NCBI RefSeq assembly: GCF_004336745.1
Contig: NZ_SJXD01000025.1
Coordinates: 310,001-374,000, forward strand
Direction: 5' to 3'
Origin: Roseococcus sp. SYP-B2431
GTDB lineage: Bacteria > Pseudomonadota > Alphaproteobacteria > Acetobacterales > Acetobacteraceae
Length of the DNA: 64,000 nucleotides
Position 1 is the stretch's first letter, and every line of letters begins with the position of its first letter. Under the pieces are notes generated by a model. That model was not told the origin of the DNA, ran no database searches, and saw only the letters and a list, made by a program, of their open reading frames with translations. This document shows positions 55,437 through 63,441 of the stretch, one piece after another. The position numbers and the translations under genes are program-made.

Positions 55437-56178
55437 CGAGGTGCCGGCCCTCTCGTTCGGCGTGAAGATAGACGGGGTCGAACATGGCCGCCTCCCGCAG
55501 GGCCGCGAGATCGGGAATCCTCAGGGAGCGGCCGCGCAGCACGATGAGGCCCGCGCTGCGAAGCTCCTGCAGGACGCGGTTCACGTGCACGGCGGAGAGG
55601 CCCATGATCTCCGCGATGTCGGCCTGCGTGAGCGGCATCTCGCAGCTGTCGCCTTCCACCAGGTCCACCAGCCGCAGCCGCCAGTGAATCTCGCAGAAGA
55701 GATGCGCCATCCGTTCGGAGGCGCCCCGCTGGCCGAGATTCACCACCCATTCGCGCTGAATGCTTTCCTGCACCTCGGACTGCCAGGCCATCGCCTGGGC
55801 GATGCGGGGATAGGCGGCCAGCAGCTCCTCGACCGCGCCGGGGCTCAGCTGGCCAAGCGTCACGGCCGACAGGCTGCCGATGGAGTGACTGAGCCGGCTC
55901 ATGACCGAGACGCGGCCGAGGCAGAGATCGCCGGGCAGGCAGAGCGCGGTGATCTGCCGCCGGCCGTTCGAAAGGTCCCTGTAGTGGCAGGCCCAGCCCT
56001 GGAGCACGACGTAGCTTCGGTCCGGCGGCATCCCCTGGGACAGCAGTTCCTCGTGCGGGCCGCGCACCGATCTCCGCTCCGATACCAGGCGCTGGAGCTC
56101 CATCTCCTCCGCTTCGGAGAAGCGGACGAAGTTCTGCAGCTTGCGGATCAAGGGATTGCTGAACATGTCGCGTGCCAA
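55423..56178 (-). CDS. Crp/Fnr family transcriptional regulator
   Basis: The 251-residue protein has a cNMP-fold sensor domain (about 25-145: LLSQGMPPDRSYVVLQGWAC, GRRQITALCLPGDLCLG) and a C-terminal winged helix (about 155-235) with MPLTQADIAEIMGLSAVHVNRVLQELRSAG. The Fnr cysteines are absent and the phosphate-binding Arg of Crp is not obvious, so the signal is unknown. The gene lies directly before the PAS-HWE kinase and overlaps it, so the two probably act in one circuit. Start 56178 or 56166. Confidence 0.87.
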   Translation of the reverse strand: MARDMFSNPLIRKLQNFVRFSEAEEMELQRLVSERRSVRGPHEELLSQGMPPDRSYVVLQGWACHYRDLSNGRRQITALCLPGDLCLGRVSVMSRLSHSIGSLSAVTLGQLSPGAVEELLAAYPRIAQAMAWQSEVQESIQREWVVNLGQRGASERMAHLFCEIHWRLRLVDLVEGDSCEMPLTQADIAEIMGLSAVHVNRVLQELRSAGLIVLRGRSLRIPDLAALREAAMFDPVYLHAEREGRHLDANA

Positions 56179-56252
56179 AAAATGCTCACAAGCGGGAATG
56201 CAGGCTAACTCATGTTATTCGAGTTCGACAGCGCCGATCCTAGGCTGGGTCC

Positions 56253-56660
56253 ATGATCGCGGACGCTCAGCATCGTCAACGCCCCCGGCACCTCGATGGC
56301 TGCCGGATCCTGGTGGTGGAGGACGATTTTTTCCTCGCCGATGACCTGACCTCCGCGCTCGAGGGCCTGGGCGCTGAGGTCATCGGCCCGGCCGCCACGT
56401 TCCAGGAGGGCCTGCTGATGCTGGTCGCCGGCGGCCGCATCGATGTCGCCCTGCTGGACATCAACCTGCGCGGCGAGATGGTCTACCCCCTCGCGGACAT
56501 CCTCCTGGATCGAGGCACCGAGATCGTCCTGGCCACCGGCTACGACGGCTCCATGCTGCCGGAGCGCTTCTCGCGCGTCGTCCGTGTGGAGAAGCCCTTC
56601 GATGCGGCCGGCCTGGCGCGGGAGCTGCCGGCGCTCATGCGCCGGCAGCCCTGCGGCTGA
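56253..56660 (+). CDS. Single-domain response regulator
   Basis: The 135-residue receiver domain has acidic residues D24/D25 in ILVVEDDFFLADDL, phospho-acceptor D69 in VALLDINLRGE, T95 in VLATGYDGS and K114 in VEKPF, so it looks fully functional. No output domain follows. It is typical of the FixJ-less receivers paired with HWE kinases. It is divergent from the Crp gene (74 bases) and converges on the second receiver gene. Confidence 0.88.
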   Translation: MIADAQHRQRPRHLDGCRILVVEDDFFLADDLTSALEGLGAEVIGPAATFQEGLLMLVAGGRIDVALLDINLRGEMVYPLADILLDRGTEIVLATGYDGSMLPERFSRVVRVEKPFDAAGLARELPALMRRQPCG

Positions 56661-56681
56661 TTCCAGCGGGCCGCGCCGGTA

Positions 56682-57074
56682 TCAGTGTCCGCGGCCGTTC
56701 AGCAGCCGCCGGGCGGCCTCTCCCAGCAGCCCCTGCCCGATGGGCTTCGCGAGATGGGGAGCCGCGGCGAAGCGCGTGTCGATCACCGCCGCGTCGTAGC
56801 CGGTGGTGAAAAGGAAGGGGATGCCCGCGGCCTGCAGGGCCGCCGCCACCGGGTAGACCGTTTCCTCTCCGAGGTTCACGTCCAGCAAGGCGAGGTCGGG
56901 CGGCTCCGCCTCCAGCGCCGCCAAGGCGCTGCTGAGGCGCGAGGTGGGGCCGAGCACCTGCCCCCCCAGCTGCTCCACCATCCTGCAGAGGTCGTCGGCG
57001 ATCAGGTACTGGTCCTCGACGACCAGCACCTTGCGGCCGGCGAGGGGCGTCGCGTCTTCCGTGTCCCAGCTCAT
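56682..57074 (-). CDS. Single-domain response regulator coupled to hybrid kinase
   Basis: The 130-residue receiver shows E20/D21 in VLVVEDQYLIADDL, phospho-acceptor D65 in LALLDVNLGEE, T90 in FLFTTGYDAA and K110 in HLAKPIGQ. It has no output domain. Its ATG overlaps the stop of the CheB*-CheR-HWE gene by 4 bases, making it the probable phosphate acceptor of that kinase. It resembles the receiver at 56253, suggesting duplication. Confidence 0.88.
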   Translation of the reverse strand: MSWDTEDATPLAGRKVLVVEDQYLIADDLCRMVEQLGGQVLGPTSRLSSALAALEAEPPDLALLDVNLGEETVYPVAAALQAAGIPFLFTTGYDAAVIDTRFAAAPHLAKPIGQGLLGEAARRLLNGRGH

Positions 57075-60000
57075 CTGTCAGGTTCTCCAGCCATGCTGCG
57101 CTCCTGGGCTGCGTCCTCGAGAATAACGCGGGGACCGATCGGCAGTTCCACGGTGGATCGCACGCCGTCCTGCCGGAACTCGAAGGACGTCGCGGCATCC
57201 AGGTCATAGGGCAGCCCGCGCTCGATGAGGCGGCGGCCGAAGCCGCTGCGCGCCGGCGGCCGGGTGGGCATGGCCACCCCCTGCTCGAGCCACTCGAGCG
57301 CCAGCCGCGGGCCTTGCTGCGTATTGGTGATCCACCACCGGACGGAGAGGCGGCCCCCATTGGGCGAGAGCGCGCCGTACTTGACCGCATTCGTCGTCAG
57401 CTCGTGCAGGGCCAGGGCGAAGACCTCGGCGGCCTTCTCCTTCAGGACGATCCCGGGGCCCTCGACCTCCACCGGCTTCGCCCCGTCCTGGCTGGCCGCG
57501 AGCTCGTCCCGGACGAGCTCCTCCAGGCGCACGCCCTCCACACCGCGGTTGGCCAGAACTCCCTGGGTCCGCGAGAGGGCGTCGATGCGGCCGCCGAGCT
57601 GCCGGCGCAGGTCGTCGAGGTTCTCGGCCCCGTCCAGCGACCGGCGCGTGATGGAGCGCACGACCGTCAGGATGTTCTTCACGCGATGCTGCAGCTCCGC
57701 CATCAGCAGGTATTGCTGCCCCTGCGCGCGGCGCCGGTCGTCCACATCCTGGAAGACGCCCAGCAGATGGTCGCCGCTCCTGGCGCCGCTGAACCGGACC
57801 CAGAGCTCCTTCCCGTTCACGGTCAGGCGCGCTTCCGTGTCCAGCGGCTCGTCCCGTTCCGTCGCACCGTCGAAGGCGCGGGCCAGGGCGTCCCGGTCCT
57901 CCGGATGGACGAAGCCGAGCATGGCGCCGAGCGTCCGCGGCGGCGGGAAGCCGAAGATCTGCTCGAACCCTTCGGAATGGGTGAAGCCGCGGGTCGGCAC
58001 GTCGAGATGCCAGGTCACGATTCGCGCGGCCGAGGTCGCGAGCCGGGCGCGCTCCTCCGAGGCCCGCAGGGCCTCCTGCGCGCGCGTCGTGCTGGTGATA
58101 TCGAGGAAGGTCAGTACGGCGCCGGCGATGAAGTTGTCCACGCTGCGATAGGGCAGCACGCGCACGAGATAGCGATTGCGGCCTTCCAAGCCGATCTCGC
58201 GCTCCACCGTCGTCAGCGTGCGCAGCACGCGGCGCAGGTCGTCGGCCATCTCCGGATAAGGCACGCGCGAGGCGATATGGGTGATCGGCCGGCCCAGATC
58301 GTTGTCGATGAGGTGGAAGAGCTCCGACATGCTGGGGGTGAAGCTCTTCACCTGCAAGTTGTTGTCGAGGAAGAGGGTGGCGATCTGGGTGGATTCCAGC
58401 AGGTTCTTGAGGTCGCTGTTCGCGCGCGACAATTCGCCGACGCGAAGGGCCAGCTCGCCGTTCACGGTCTGCAGCTCCTCGTTCACGGATTGGAGCTCCT
58501 CCTTGGAGGTCTCCAGCTCCTCGTTCGCGGATTGCATCTCCTCGTTGATGGACTGGTATTCCTCGTTGGAGGATTTCAGCTCCTCGTTCGTGCTTTCCAG
58601 CTCCTCGATGGTCGCCTGCAGCCGGTCCTTGGTGACCCGCAGCTCGCCCTCGAGCCGCGCCACGTGCTCGTCCCTGAGGATGGCGGGGTCGCGCGCGGCC
58701 TCGTCCGGGTCGCCGCTCGCCTCCGGGCCGTAGTCGTGGAAAACCACCACGAAGTTCATCGCCTCTTGGGGCGTTTCCGCCAGGGGCTCCACGGTCAACC
58801 CGACGCGCCGGGCCTCGTCTTCCCCTCCCATGCGCAGCGACACGACGCGCGCGGGCCTGCGGTCGGTGGCGACGCGCAGGAGGGTCGCGCGCAGGTCGAG
58901 CCGCAGGTCCCGGTGGACGAGGTTCAGCAGGTTGAGATTGGCGACGCCGCTGCTGGGGTCCAGGAACGGCCCGGTGCGGCCGGAGAAGTTCAGCACCTGG
59001 TAGTCGGAATCGACGACGATATAGGCGGGCGCGTAGCGCTCCACCAGCCGCTCCGCCCGCTTGCCGAGCGTGCCGTTCGGGAAGGCCCGCACCGGCGCCA
59101 GCGCCTCGCCCATGCGCCGGGGTTCGGCGCGGGCGGAAAGTGGGAATTCAGGAAGGACGCGGTTGGCCGTATGCAGCCGGCGGAAGATCCGATGCTTCCG
59201 GTCCAGCGGCTGGAACAGGTTGGCGTGCCGGGTGACATTCTCGGCAGGCCCGAGGAAAAGGTAGCCGCCCGGCCGCAGCGAGAAATGGAACAGCGGGATC
59301 ACCCGGTCCTGGATATCGCTGTTGAGGTAGATCAGCAGGTTGCGGCAGGAGACCAGGTCGATGCGGGAGAAGGGGGCATCCTTGATGACGTTGTGCGAGG
59401 AGAAGATGCACATCTCCCGCAGATCCTTGTGGATGGCGTAGGTGCCGCCCTCCTTGACGAACCAGCGCGCGAGGCGCTCGGGCGAGATGTCCTTCTCGAT
59501 GGTTTGGGGGTAGCGGCCGGTGCGCGCCACGGCGAGCGCCCGCGCATCGATGTCGGTCGCGAAGATCTGGACATGCGGCGGCGTGTCGAGCCGCATCATC
59601 GCCTCGCGCAGCAGCATGGCGAGGGAATAGGCCTCCTCGCCGGTGGCGCAGCCCAGGACCCAGACACGGAGCGTGTCGACCATCGTCCTGCCGGCGACCA
59701 GGTCCGGGATCACCTCGCGTTCGAGGATTCCGTATTCGGCGGGGTCGCGGAAGAATTGCGTGACGCCGATCAGCAGGTCTTGGAACAGATCCTGCGCCTC
59801 CTCCTGGTCGTTACGCAGCCGTGCGACATAGGCATCCAGGTCGTCGATGCGCAGCACGTGCATGCGCCGCTGGATCCGCCGGAGAAAGGTGTTGGACTTG
59901 TAGCCGTGGAAATCGTGCCCCGTCCGGTTCCGCAGGATGGTGGAGATGGCGGGCAGGCGGCTCTCGCCGTCCTCGATGACGCGGCTCGTCTCCCGTGCCA

Positions 60001-60622
60001 GGTCGAGATCGCTGAGATGGCTGATGTGTGCCGCGAGGTGGCGGGGAATGTCGGCCAGCTCCGCGTGCAGGTCGGCCATGCCGGCGGGTCCGGCCGGCTC
60101 GCCCGTCTCGATATGCTCCTGGCCGGGTTCAATCTCCGCCACGACGAAGCCGCCGCAGGCCTTCATGCGCGCCACCCCGATGCTGCCCGCCTCGGGAGAG
60201 GCCCGCAGGATGATGGCGACCGCGCCCTGGCGCTGCTGCTCGGCCAGCGAGATCAGGAAGGTGTCCACCGTCCCGCGGGAGCCCGGCTTCTCCGGCGCAT
60301 CGGCCAGCCGCAGGCCTCCGTCCTCCCCGAAGGTGACCGTCGCGCCGATCGGGGCCAGGTAGATCCGGTCGGCCTCCAGCCTCTGGCAGTCCTCCGCCAT
60401 CAGCGCCTCCGGTCCCGGGCCTTCGTTCAGGCTCTGGAGAAGCGCCCCGATATCCATGGCCTCCCGGGATTCGGAGACGATGACGAAGGCTGCGCCGGTG
60501 TCCCGCGGCATGATGGCGAAGAGCGAGGCCAGCGACTGGAAGGTCGCGGCGAAGGCGCCCAGACCGACCACGGCGACGGGTCTTACCTCCAGGCGGCGGG
60601 CTTCCTCATCGTCCAGTAGCAC
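57071..60622 (-). CDS. CheB*-CheR-PAS-HWE hybrid sensor kinase
   Basis: The 1183-residue cytoplasmic protein fuses several modules. At about 12-180 is a CheB-like domain that lacks catalytic residues: the usual G-A-S-A-G-G reads GLGAFAATF, the Q-H reads SES, and the L-S-G-x-G-x-D-G block reads LRASPEAG. At about 215-480 is a CheR methyltransferase (VWVLGCATGEEAYSLAMLL, FATDIDARALA, VSCRNLLIYL). At about 655-735 is a Glu-rich coiled coil with heptad-like repeats (STNEELKSSNEEYQ). Two PAS regions follow (about 745-970), and an HWE kinase with His979 in AELQHRVKNIL and the N box ALHELTTNAVKYGAL. It is coupled to the receiver at 56682. Confidence 0.88.
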   Translation of the reverse strand: MLLDDEEARRLEVRPVAVVGLGAFAATFQSLASLFAIMPRDTGAAFVIVSESREAMDIGALLQSLNEGPGPEALMAEDCQRLEADRIYLAPIGATVTFGEDGGLRLADAPEKPGSRGTVDTFLISLAEQQRQGAVAIILRASPEAGSIGVARMKACGGFVVAEIEPGQEHIETGEPAGPAGMADLHAELADIPRHLAAHISHLSDLDLARETSRVIEDGESRLPAISTILRNRTGHDFHGYKSNTFLRRIQRRMHVLRIDDLDAYVARLRNDQEEAQDLFQDLLIGVTQFFRDPAEYGILEREVIPDLVAGRTMVDTLRVWVLGCATGEEAYSLAMLLREAMMRLDTPPHVQIFATDIDARALAVARTGRYPQTIEKDISPERLARWFVKEGGTYAIHKDLREMCIFSSHNVIKDAPFSRIDLVSCRNLLIYLNSDIQDRVIPLFHFSLRPGGYLFLGPAENVTRHANLFQPLDRKHRIFRRLHTANRVLPEFPLSARAEPRRMGEALAPVRAFPNGTLGKRAERLVERYAPAYIVVDSDYQVLNFSGRTGPFLDPSSGVANLNLLNLVHRDLRLDLRATLLRVATDRRPARVVSLRMGGEDEARRVGLTVEPLAETPQEAMNFVVVFHDYGPEASGDPDEAARDPAILRDEHVARLEGELRVTKDRLQATIEELESTNEELKSSNEEYQSINEEMQSANEELETSKEELQSVNEELQTVNGELALRVGELSRANSDLKNLLESTQIATLFLDNNLQVKSFTPSMSELFHLIDNDLGRPITHIASRVPYPEMADDLRRVLRTLTTVEREIGLEGRNRYLVRVLPYRSVDNFIAGAVLTFLDITSTTRAQEALRASEERARLATSAARIVTWHLDVPTRGFTHSEGFEQIFGFPPPRTLGAMLGFVHPEDRDALARAFDGATERDEPLDTEARLTVNGKELWVRFSGARSGDHLLGVFQDVDDRRRAQGQQYLLMAELQHRVKNILTVVRSITRRSLDGAENLDDLRRQLGGRIDALSRTQGVLANRGVEGVRLEELVRDELAASQDGAKPVEVEGPGIVLKEKAAEVFALALHELTTNAVKYGALSPNGGRLSVRWWITNTQQGPRLALEWLEQGVAMPTRPPARSGFGRRLIERGLPYDLDAATSFEFRQDGVRSTVELPIGPRVILEDAAQERSMAGEPDR

Positions 60623-60665
60623 TCCTTGGCGAGCCGCCGATTATAGGCCCTTCCCCTGTGGTCGC

Positions 60666-61679
60666 CTAAACTTCCGCGTCGCCGGCCTGCCGCGCCGCTT
60701 GCAGGTCCAGGGTCGCCGCGCGCCGCAAGGTCGCGGCATAGCCGGCATATTCGACGGCGCGCGCCTCGTAGAGCTCGGCCACCGCCGGCCTTCCGCTTTC
60801 GCGAGCGTCGCGACTCATGCGGGAGACCAGCTCGACCCGCTCCTCCATCAGGCGCATGGCGATGCGGATGGCGTCGCCTACCCCGGCTTCGGCCGAGGCG
60901 ATCATCGCCTCGGCCGTGAAAGCATGGCCGATCTGGCAGCGGAAGCGCAGCGGCTTGCCGTCCTTCATCTCCGACAGCACGCCCTGGCAGTGGGGACAGG
61001 ACAGCGGCACCGGCTCGCCCAGGGTGCGGAGCTGCTCGGAGCCGGCCCGCTGTCCGGTGGCGATCGACACCTCCAGCTGGAGGTCCAGCGGAGCGGCAAT
61101 GGCGGGGCCCGCCTCCTCGCGCACCACCTGCCGCAGCAGGCCGGCGAGTTGATCGGCCGGGCCGACATGGTCCACCTCGACGGTTTGCAGCGCCGCCAGC
61201 GGCATGTCGCGCGCCTGGGCGTCGAAGGGATCCTGGACGATGGCCGTCCCGCCCATGGCCTTGATGGCGTGCAGGCCGGAGGCGCCGTCGTTCAGCAGCC
61301 CGCTCAGGACGAGGCCGACCACGCGCGGACCGAAGCTGAGCGCGGCGGAACGGAAGAGCGCGTCGACGGCCGGGCGGGCCATGTTCTCCCGCGGGCCCGT
61401 GCCCAGCAGGATGGTGCCGCCGTCGACAAGCAGGTGGCGATTTGGAGCAGCGACATAGACATGGCCCTGCTCGACGGGCTGGCCGTCCATCGCCTGCCCG
61501 ACCGGAAGCGCGCTGTGGCCGGCCAGCGCCTCCGCCAGATATCCCGAGCTGCTTTCGGCCATATGCGTGGCGATGAGGACCGCCGCCGGGAAATCGGCGG
61601 GAATATCCGAGAGAACGCGCTTCAGCGCCGCGCTGCTGCCCAGCGAGCCGCCGATGGTCACAATATCCTTCATCGCCAT
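60666..61679 (-). CDS. Stand-alone CheB methylesterase/glutamine deamidase
   Basis: The 337-residue protein has a CheB catalytic domain without a receiver: S12 in TIGGSLGSSAAL, H39 in LIATHMAES and D131 in VLSGLLNDGASGL, a complete triad. Beyond residue about 225 it carries a zinc-ribbon-like segment with PLSCPHCQGVL and FRCQIGHAF and a helical tail. CheB removes methyl groups from glutamates of receptors. It lies 43 bases before the CheB*-CheR-HWE gene, which supplies a CheR but an inactive CheB, so the two may work as a writer/eraser pair. Confidence 0.87.
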   Translation of the reverse strand: MAMKDIVTIGGSLGSSAALKRVLSDIPADFPAAVLIATHMAESSSGYLAEALAGHSALPVGQAMDGQPVEQGHVYVAAPNRHLLVDGGTILLGTGPRENMARPAVDALFRSAALSFGPRVVGLVLSGLLNDGASGLHAIKAMGGTAIVQDPFDAQARDMPLAALQTVEVDHVGPADQLAGLLRQVVREEAGPAIAAPLDLQLEVSIATGQRAGSEQLRTLGEPVPLSCPHCQGVLSEMKDGKPLRFRCQIGHAFTAEAMIASAEAGVGDAIRIAMRLMEERVELVSRMSRDARESGRPAVAELYEARAVEYAGYAATLRRAATLDLQAARQAGDAEV

Positions 61680-61759
61680 GCTCTGTCCGCCATCGGCCGG
61701 TTACGGGGAGCCAACGGGCCGCCGCGGGCAGAGTTGCCGTCCGCTCCATATTGGGCGGC

Positions 61760-61772
61760 GGCGGTCACCGCC
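61760..61772 (-). terminator. Weak hairpin after the glycoside-hydrolase-like gene
   Basis: A 5-bp stem ggcgg/ccgcc with a 3-base loop lies about 30 bases past the stop of the minus-strand gene at 61802. It could end that operon before the CheB gene. The remaining gap (61680-61801) shows nothing else. Confidence 0.3.
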
Positions 61773-61801
61773 TTTGCCGGCGGAACACGCTTGCCGTGAG
61801 G

Positions 61802-62689
61802 TCACGCGGCATAGCGTCGCGTCATGCTGGCGCAGAAGGCGGCGAACTCCTCGATCACCAGGGGCGCGCTCGTGTGGTGCGGAGCGCGCCCGCGATGCTC
61901 CGGCGTGAAGCAGAAGGTCACGGTCACCTCGAACTCCTCCAGCGCGGCCATCTGGCGATCGAACCAGGCGAGGGCGCCGGGCCGGTAGCTGTCGGCCCAG
62001 GAGATTCCGGTGCGCAGCCGCCGGACGCCGAGCCGCCTCAGCCAGGCGACCGCCTCGTCCAGCCGATGGTCCTCGAAATGGAACCACTGGCAGATGCCCA
62101 GCCCCTCGCCATGGGCGCCGAAGGCCTCGACGGCCGGCTTCGGCGAGCCGTCCTGCCGCAGCAGCCCCATGTGGAAGTGGCGGTAGTAGGAGGAGCCCTC
62201 CGCCTCGCGGTGGCGGGTCGTCGCCTCCCATTCGCGCGGCAGGTCGTAGAGGCTGTACCAATGGACGCGCGGTGAGCGGTCCTTCAGGAGGCCCGCCGTC
62301 CGGCCCACCGCCCAGGCCTGCACCTCTTCCGAGCCGAAGGAGGAGGCGCCGACCTCCGACACCCAGACCGGCAGCTCCGTGGCCGCCTCGATCTCCGCGA
62401 TCTTCGCCGGCCACTCGTCGATCTGCCAGAGGTTCCAGTCCAGCGGGAAGCCGTGGACGGCGACGGCGTCCATCTGCCCCAGCACGCCGCGCTGCTCCAT
62501 CTTGCGCAGGAAGAGCGGGTCGATCGGCGACATGCCGCCCAGCACCCGCGTGACCTGCGAGCTCTCCGCCCGGATGGCCTCGCCGGCGAGCCTCGCGGTC
62601 TCGGCGAAGAGAACCCAGTCGGGGTCGACCTCGGGATCCCAGTGCGACTTGTTGTTCGGCTCGTTCCACACCATCGCCGAATGCATCAT
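61802..62689 (-). CDS. Glycoside-hydrolase-like protein (clan A-like TIM barrel)
   Basis: The 295-residue protein begins MMHSAMVWNEPNNKSHWDPE. The Asn-Glu-Pro of WNEPNN resembles the acid/base strand of clan A glycosidases and PVWVSEVGASSFGSEEV near residue 120 resembles the nucleophile strand. The N-terminal strands of a full barrel seem to be missing or rearranged, so this may be a permuted or truncated member. Start ATG 62689 overlaps the methyltransferase stop (ATGA); the frame extends to 62839, but this runs inside the upstream gene. It probably acts on the glycan product of this operon. Confidence 0.65.
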   Translation of the reverse strand: MMHSAMVWNEPNNKSHWDPEVDPDWVLFAETARLAGEAIRAESSQVTRVLGGMSPIDPLFLRKMEQRGVLGQMDAVAVHGFPLDWNLWQIDEWPAKIAEIEAATELPVWVSEVGASSFGSEEVQAWAVGRTAGLLKDRSPRVHWYSLYDLPREWEATTRHREAEGSSYYRHFHMGLLRQDGSPKPAVEAFGAHGEGLGICQWFHFEDHRLDEAVAWLRRLGVRRLRTGISWADSYRPGALAWFDRQMAALEEFEVTVTFCFTPEHRGRAPHHTSAPLVIEEFAAFCASMTRRYAA

Positions 62690-63441
62690 GGGCGCGCGCT
62701 CCCGGCCGGATAGACGGCGCCGGCGCCCTCCGCCGGCGTGGCGCGGCGGCAGAGATAGACCTCGGAATGCGGATTCTCCAGGATCCCGAATCCCGTGTTG
62801 CGGAGCATGGCCTCGACGCAGGCGCGGTTCGGAATCCACCAGTTGGTGTTGTCGCCGGCATAGCGGTGCTCGACGAATTGCAGCCGCGGCGCGCCGGGCA
62901 GGTCGAAGGGCTCCGTCGCCTCGAACGGATAATCCCCGGCCATGGGCGCGATCTCCCGCGAGCCCCGTTGCATGGACTGGAACAGCATCAGCCTGTCCGC
63001 GACATGCTCGTGGATGAGGTCCAGCGCCAGCAGCGGATGCCGCAGGTGGTAGAGCACGCCCATGAAGATCACGAGGTCGAAGCGTTCGCCGAGCTGCGCC
63101 ACGTCATAGACGGTCATGTTGCGGAACTCGATCTCCTGGCCGAGCGTCCGCGCGGCGAAGCGGGCCTGGGCCAGGTAGTCCTCGTCATGGTCGATGCCCA
63201 GCACGCGCGCCGCGCCGCGCCGCTTCACCTCCAGCGAGTAGAAGCCGCCGTTGCAGCCGATGTCGAGCACGCTCCAGCCGCTCATGTCCTGCGGCAGCAC
63301 GTGATGGAAGTGGTCCCAGAACTGGCCCGGATGATTGCCGAGCGGATGGTCGGGCGCCGTCGGCACGCCCTTCAGGTCGATGTTGTGGAACCACGGGCCG
63401 AGGGCCTCGGCGCGGCTGCGGATCAACTCCTTGGGAGTCAT
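62686..63441 (-). CDS. SAM-dependent methyltransferase (TIGR04290-like)
   Basis: The 251-residue methyltransferase has WFHNIDLKGVPTAPDHPLGN near residue 17, then SVLDIGCNGGFYSLEVKRRGA (about 57-77), VLGIDHDEDYLAQARFAA and FDLVIFMGVLYHLRHPLLALDLI. The WFHNIDL-x-G-V-x-T-x-P motif is shared with the TIGR04290 methyltransferases that occur with glycosyltransferase clusters and with the tRNA-modifying CmoB. Its ATG overlaps the phosphatase stop by 4 bases. Confidence 0.8.
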   Translation of the reverse strand: MTPKELIRSRAEALGPWFHNIDLKGVPTAPDHPLGNHPGQFWDHFHHVLPQDMSGWSVLDIGCNGGFYSLEVKRRGAARVLGIDHDEDYLAQARFAARTLGQEIEFRNMTVYDVAQLGERFDLVIFMGVLYHLRHPLLALDLIHEHVADRLMLFQSMQRGSREIAPMAGDYPFEATEPFDLPGAPRLQFVEHRYAGDNTNWWIPNRACVEAMLRNTGFGILENPHSEVYLCRRATPAEGAGAVYPAGSARP

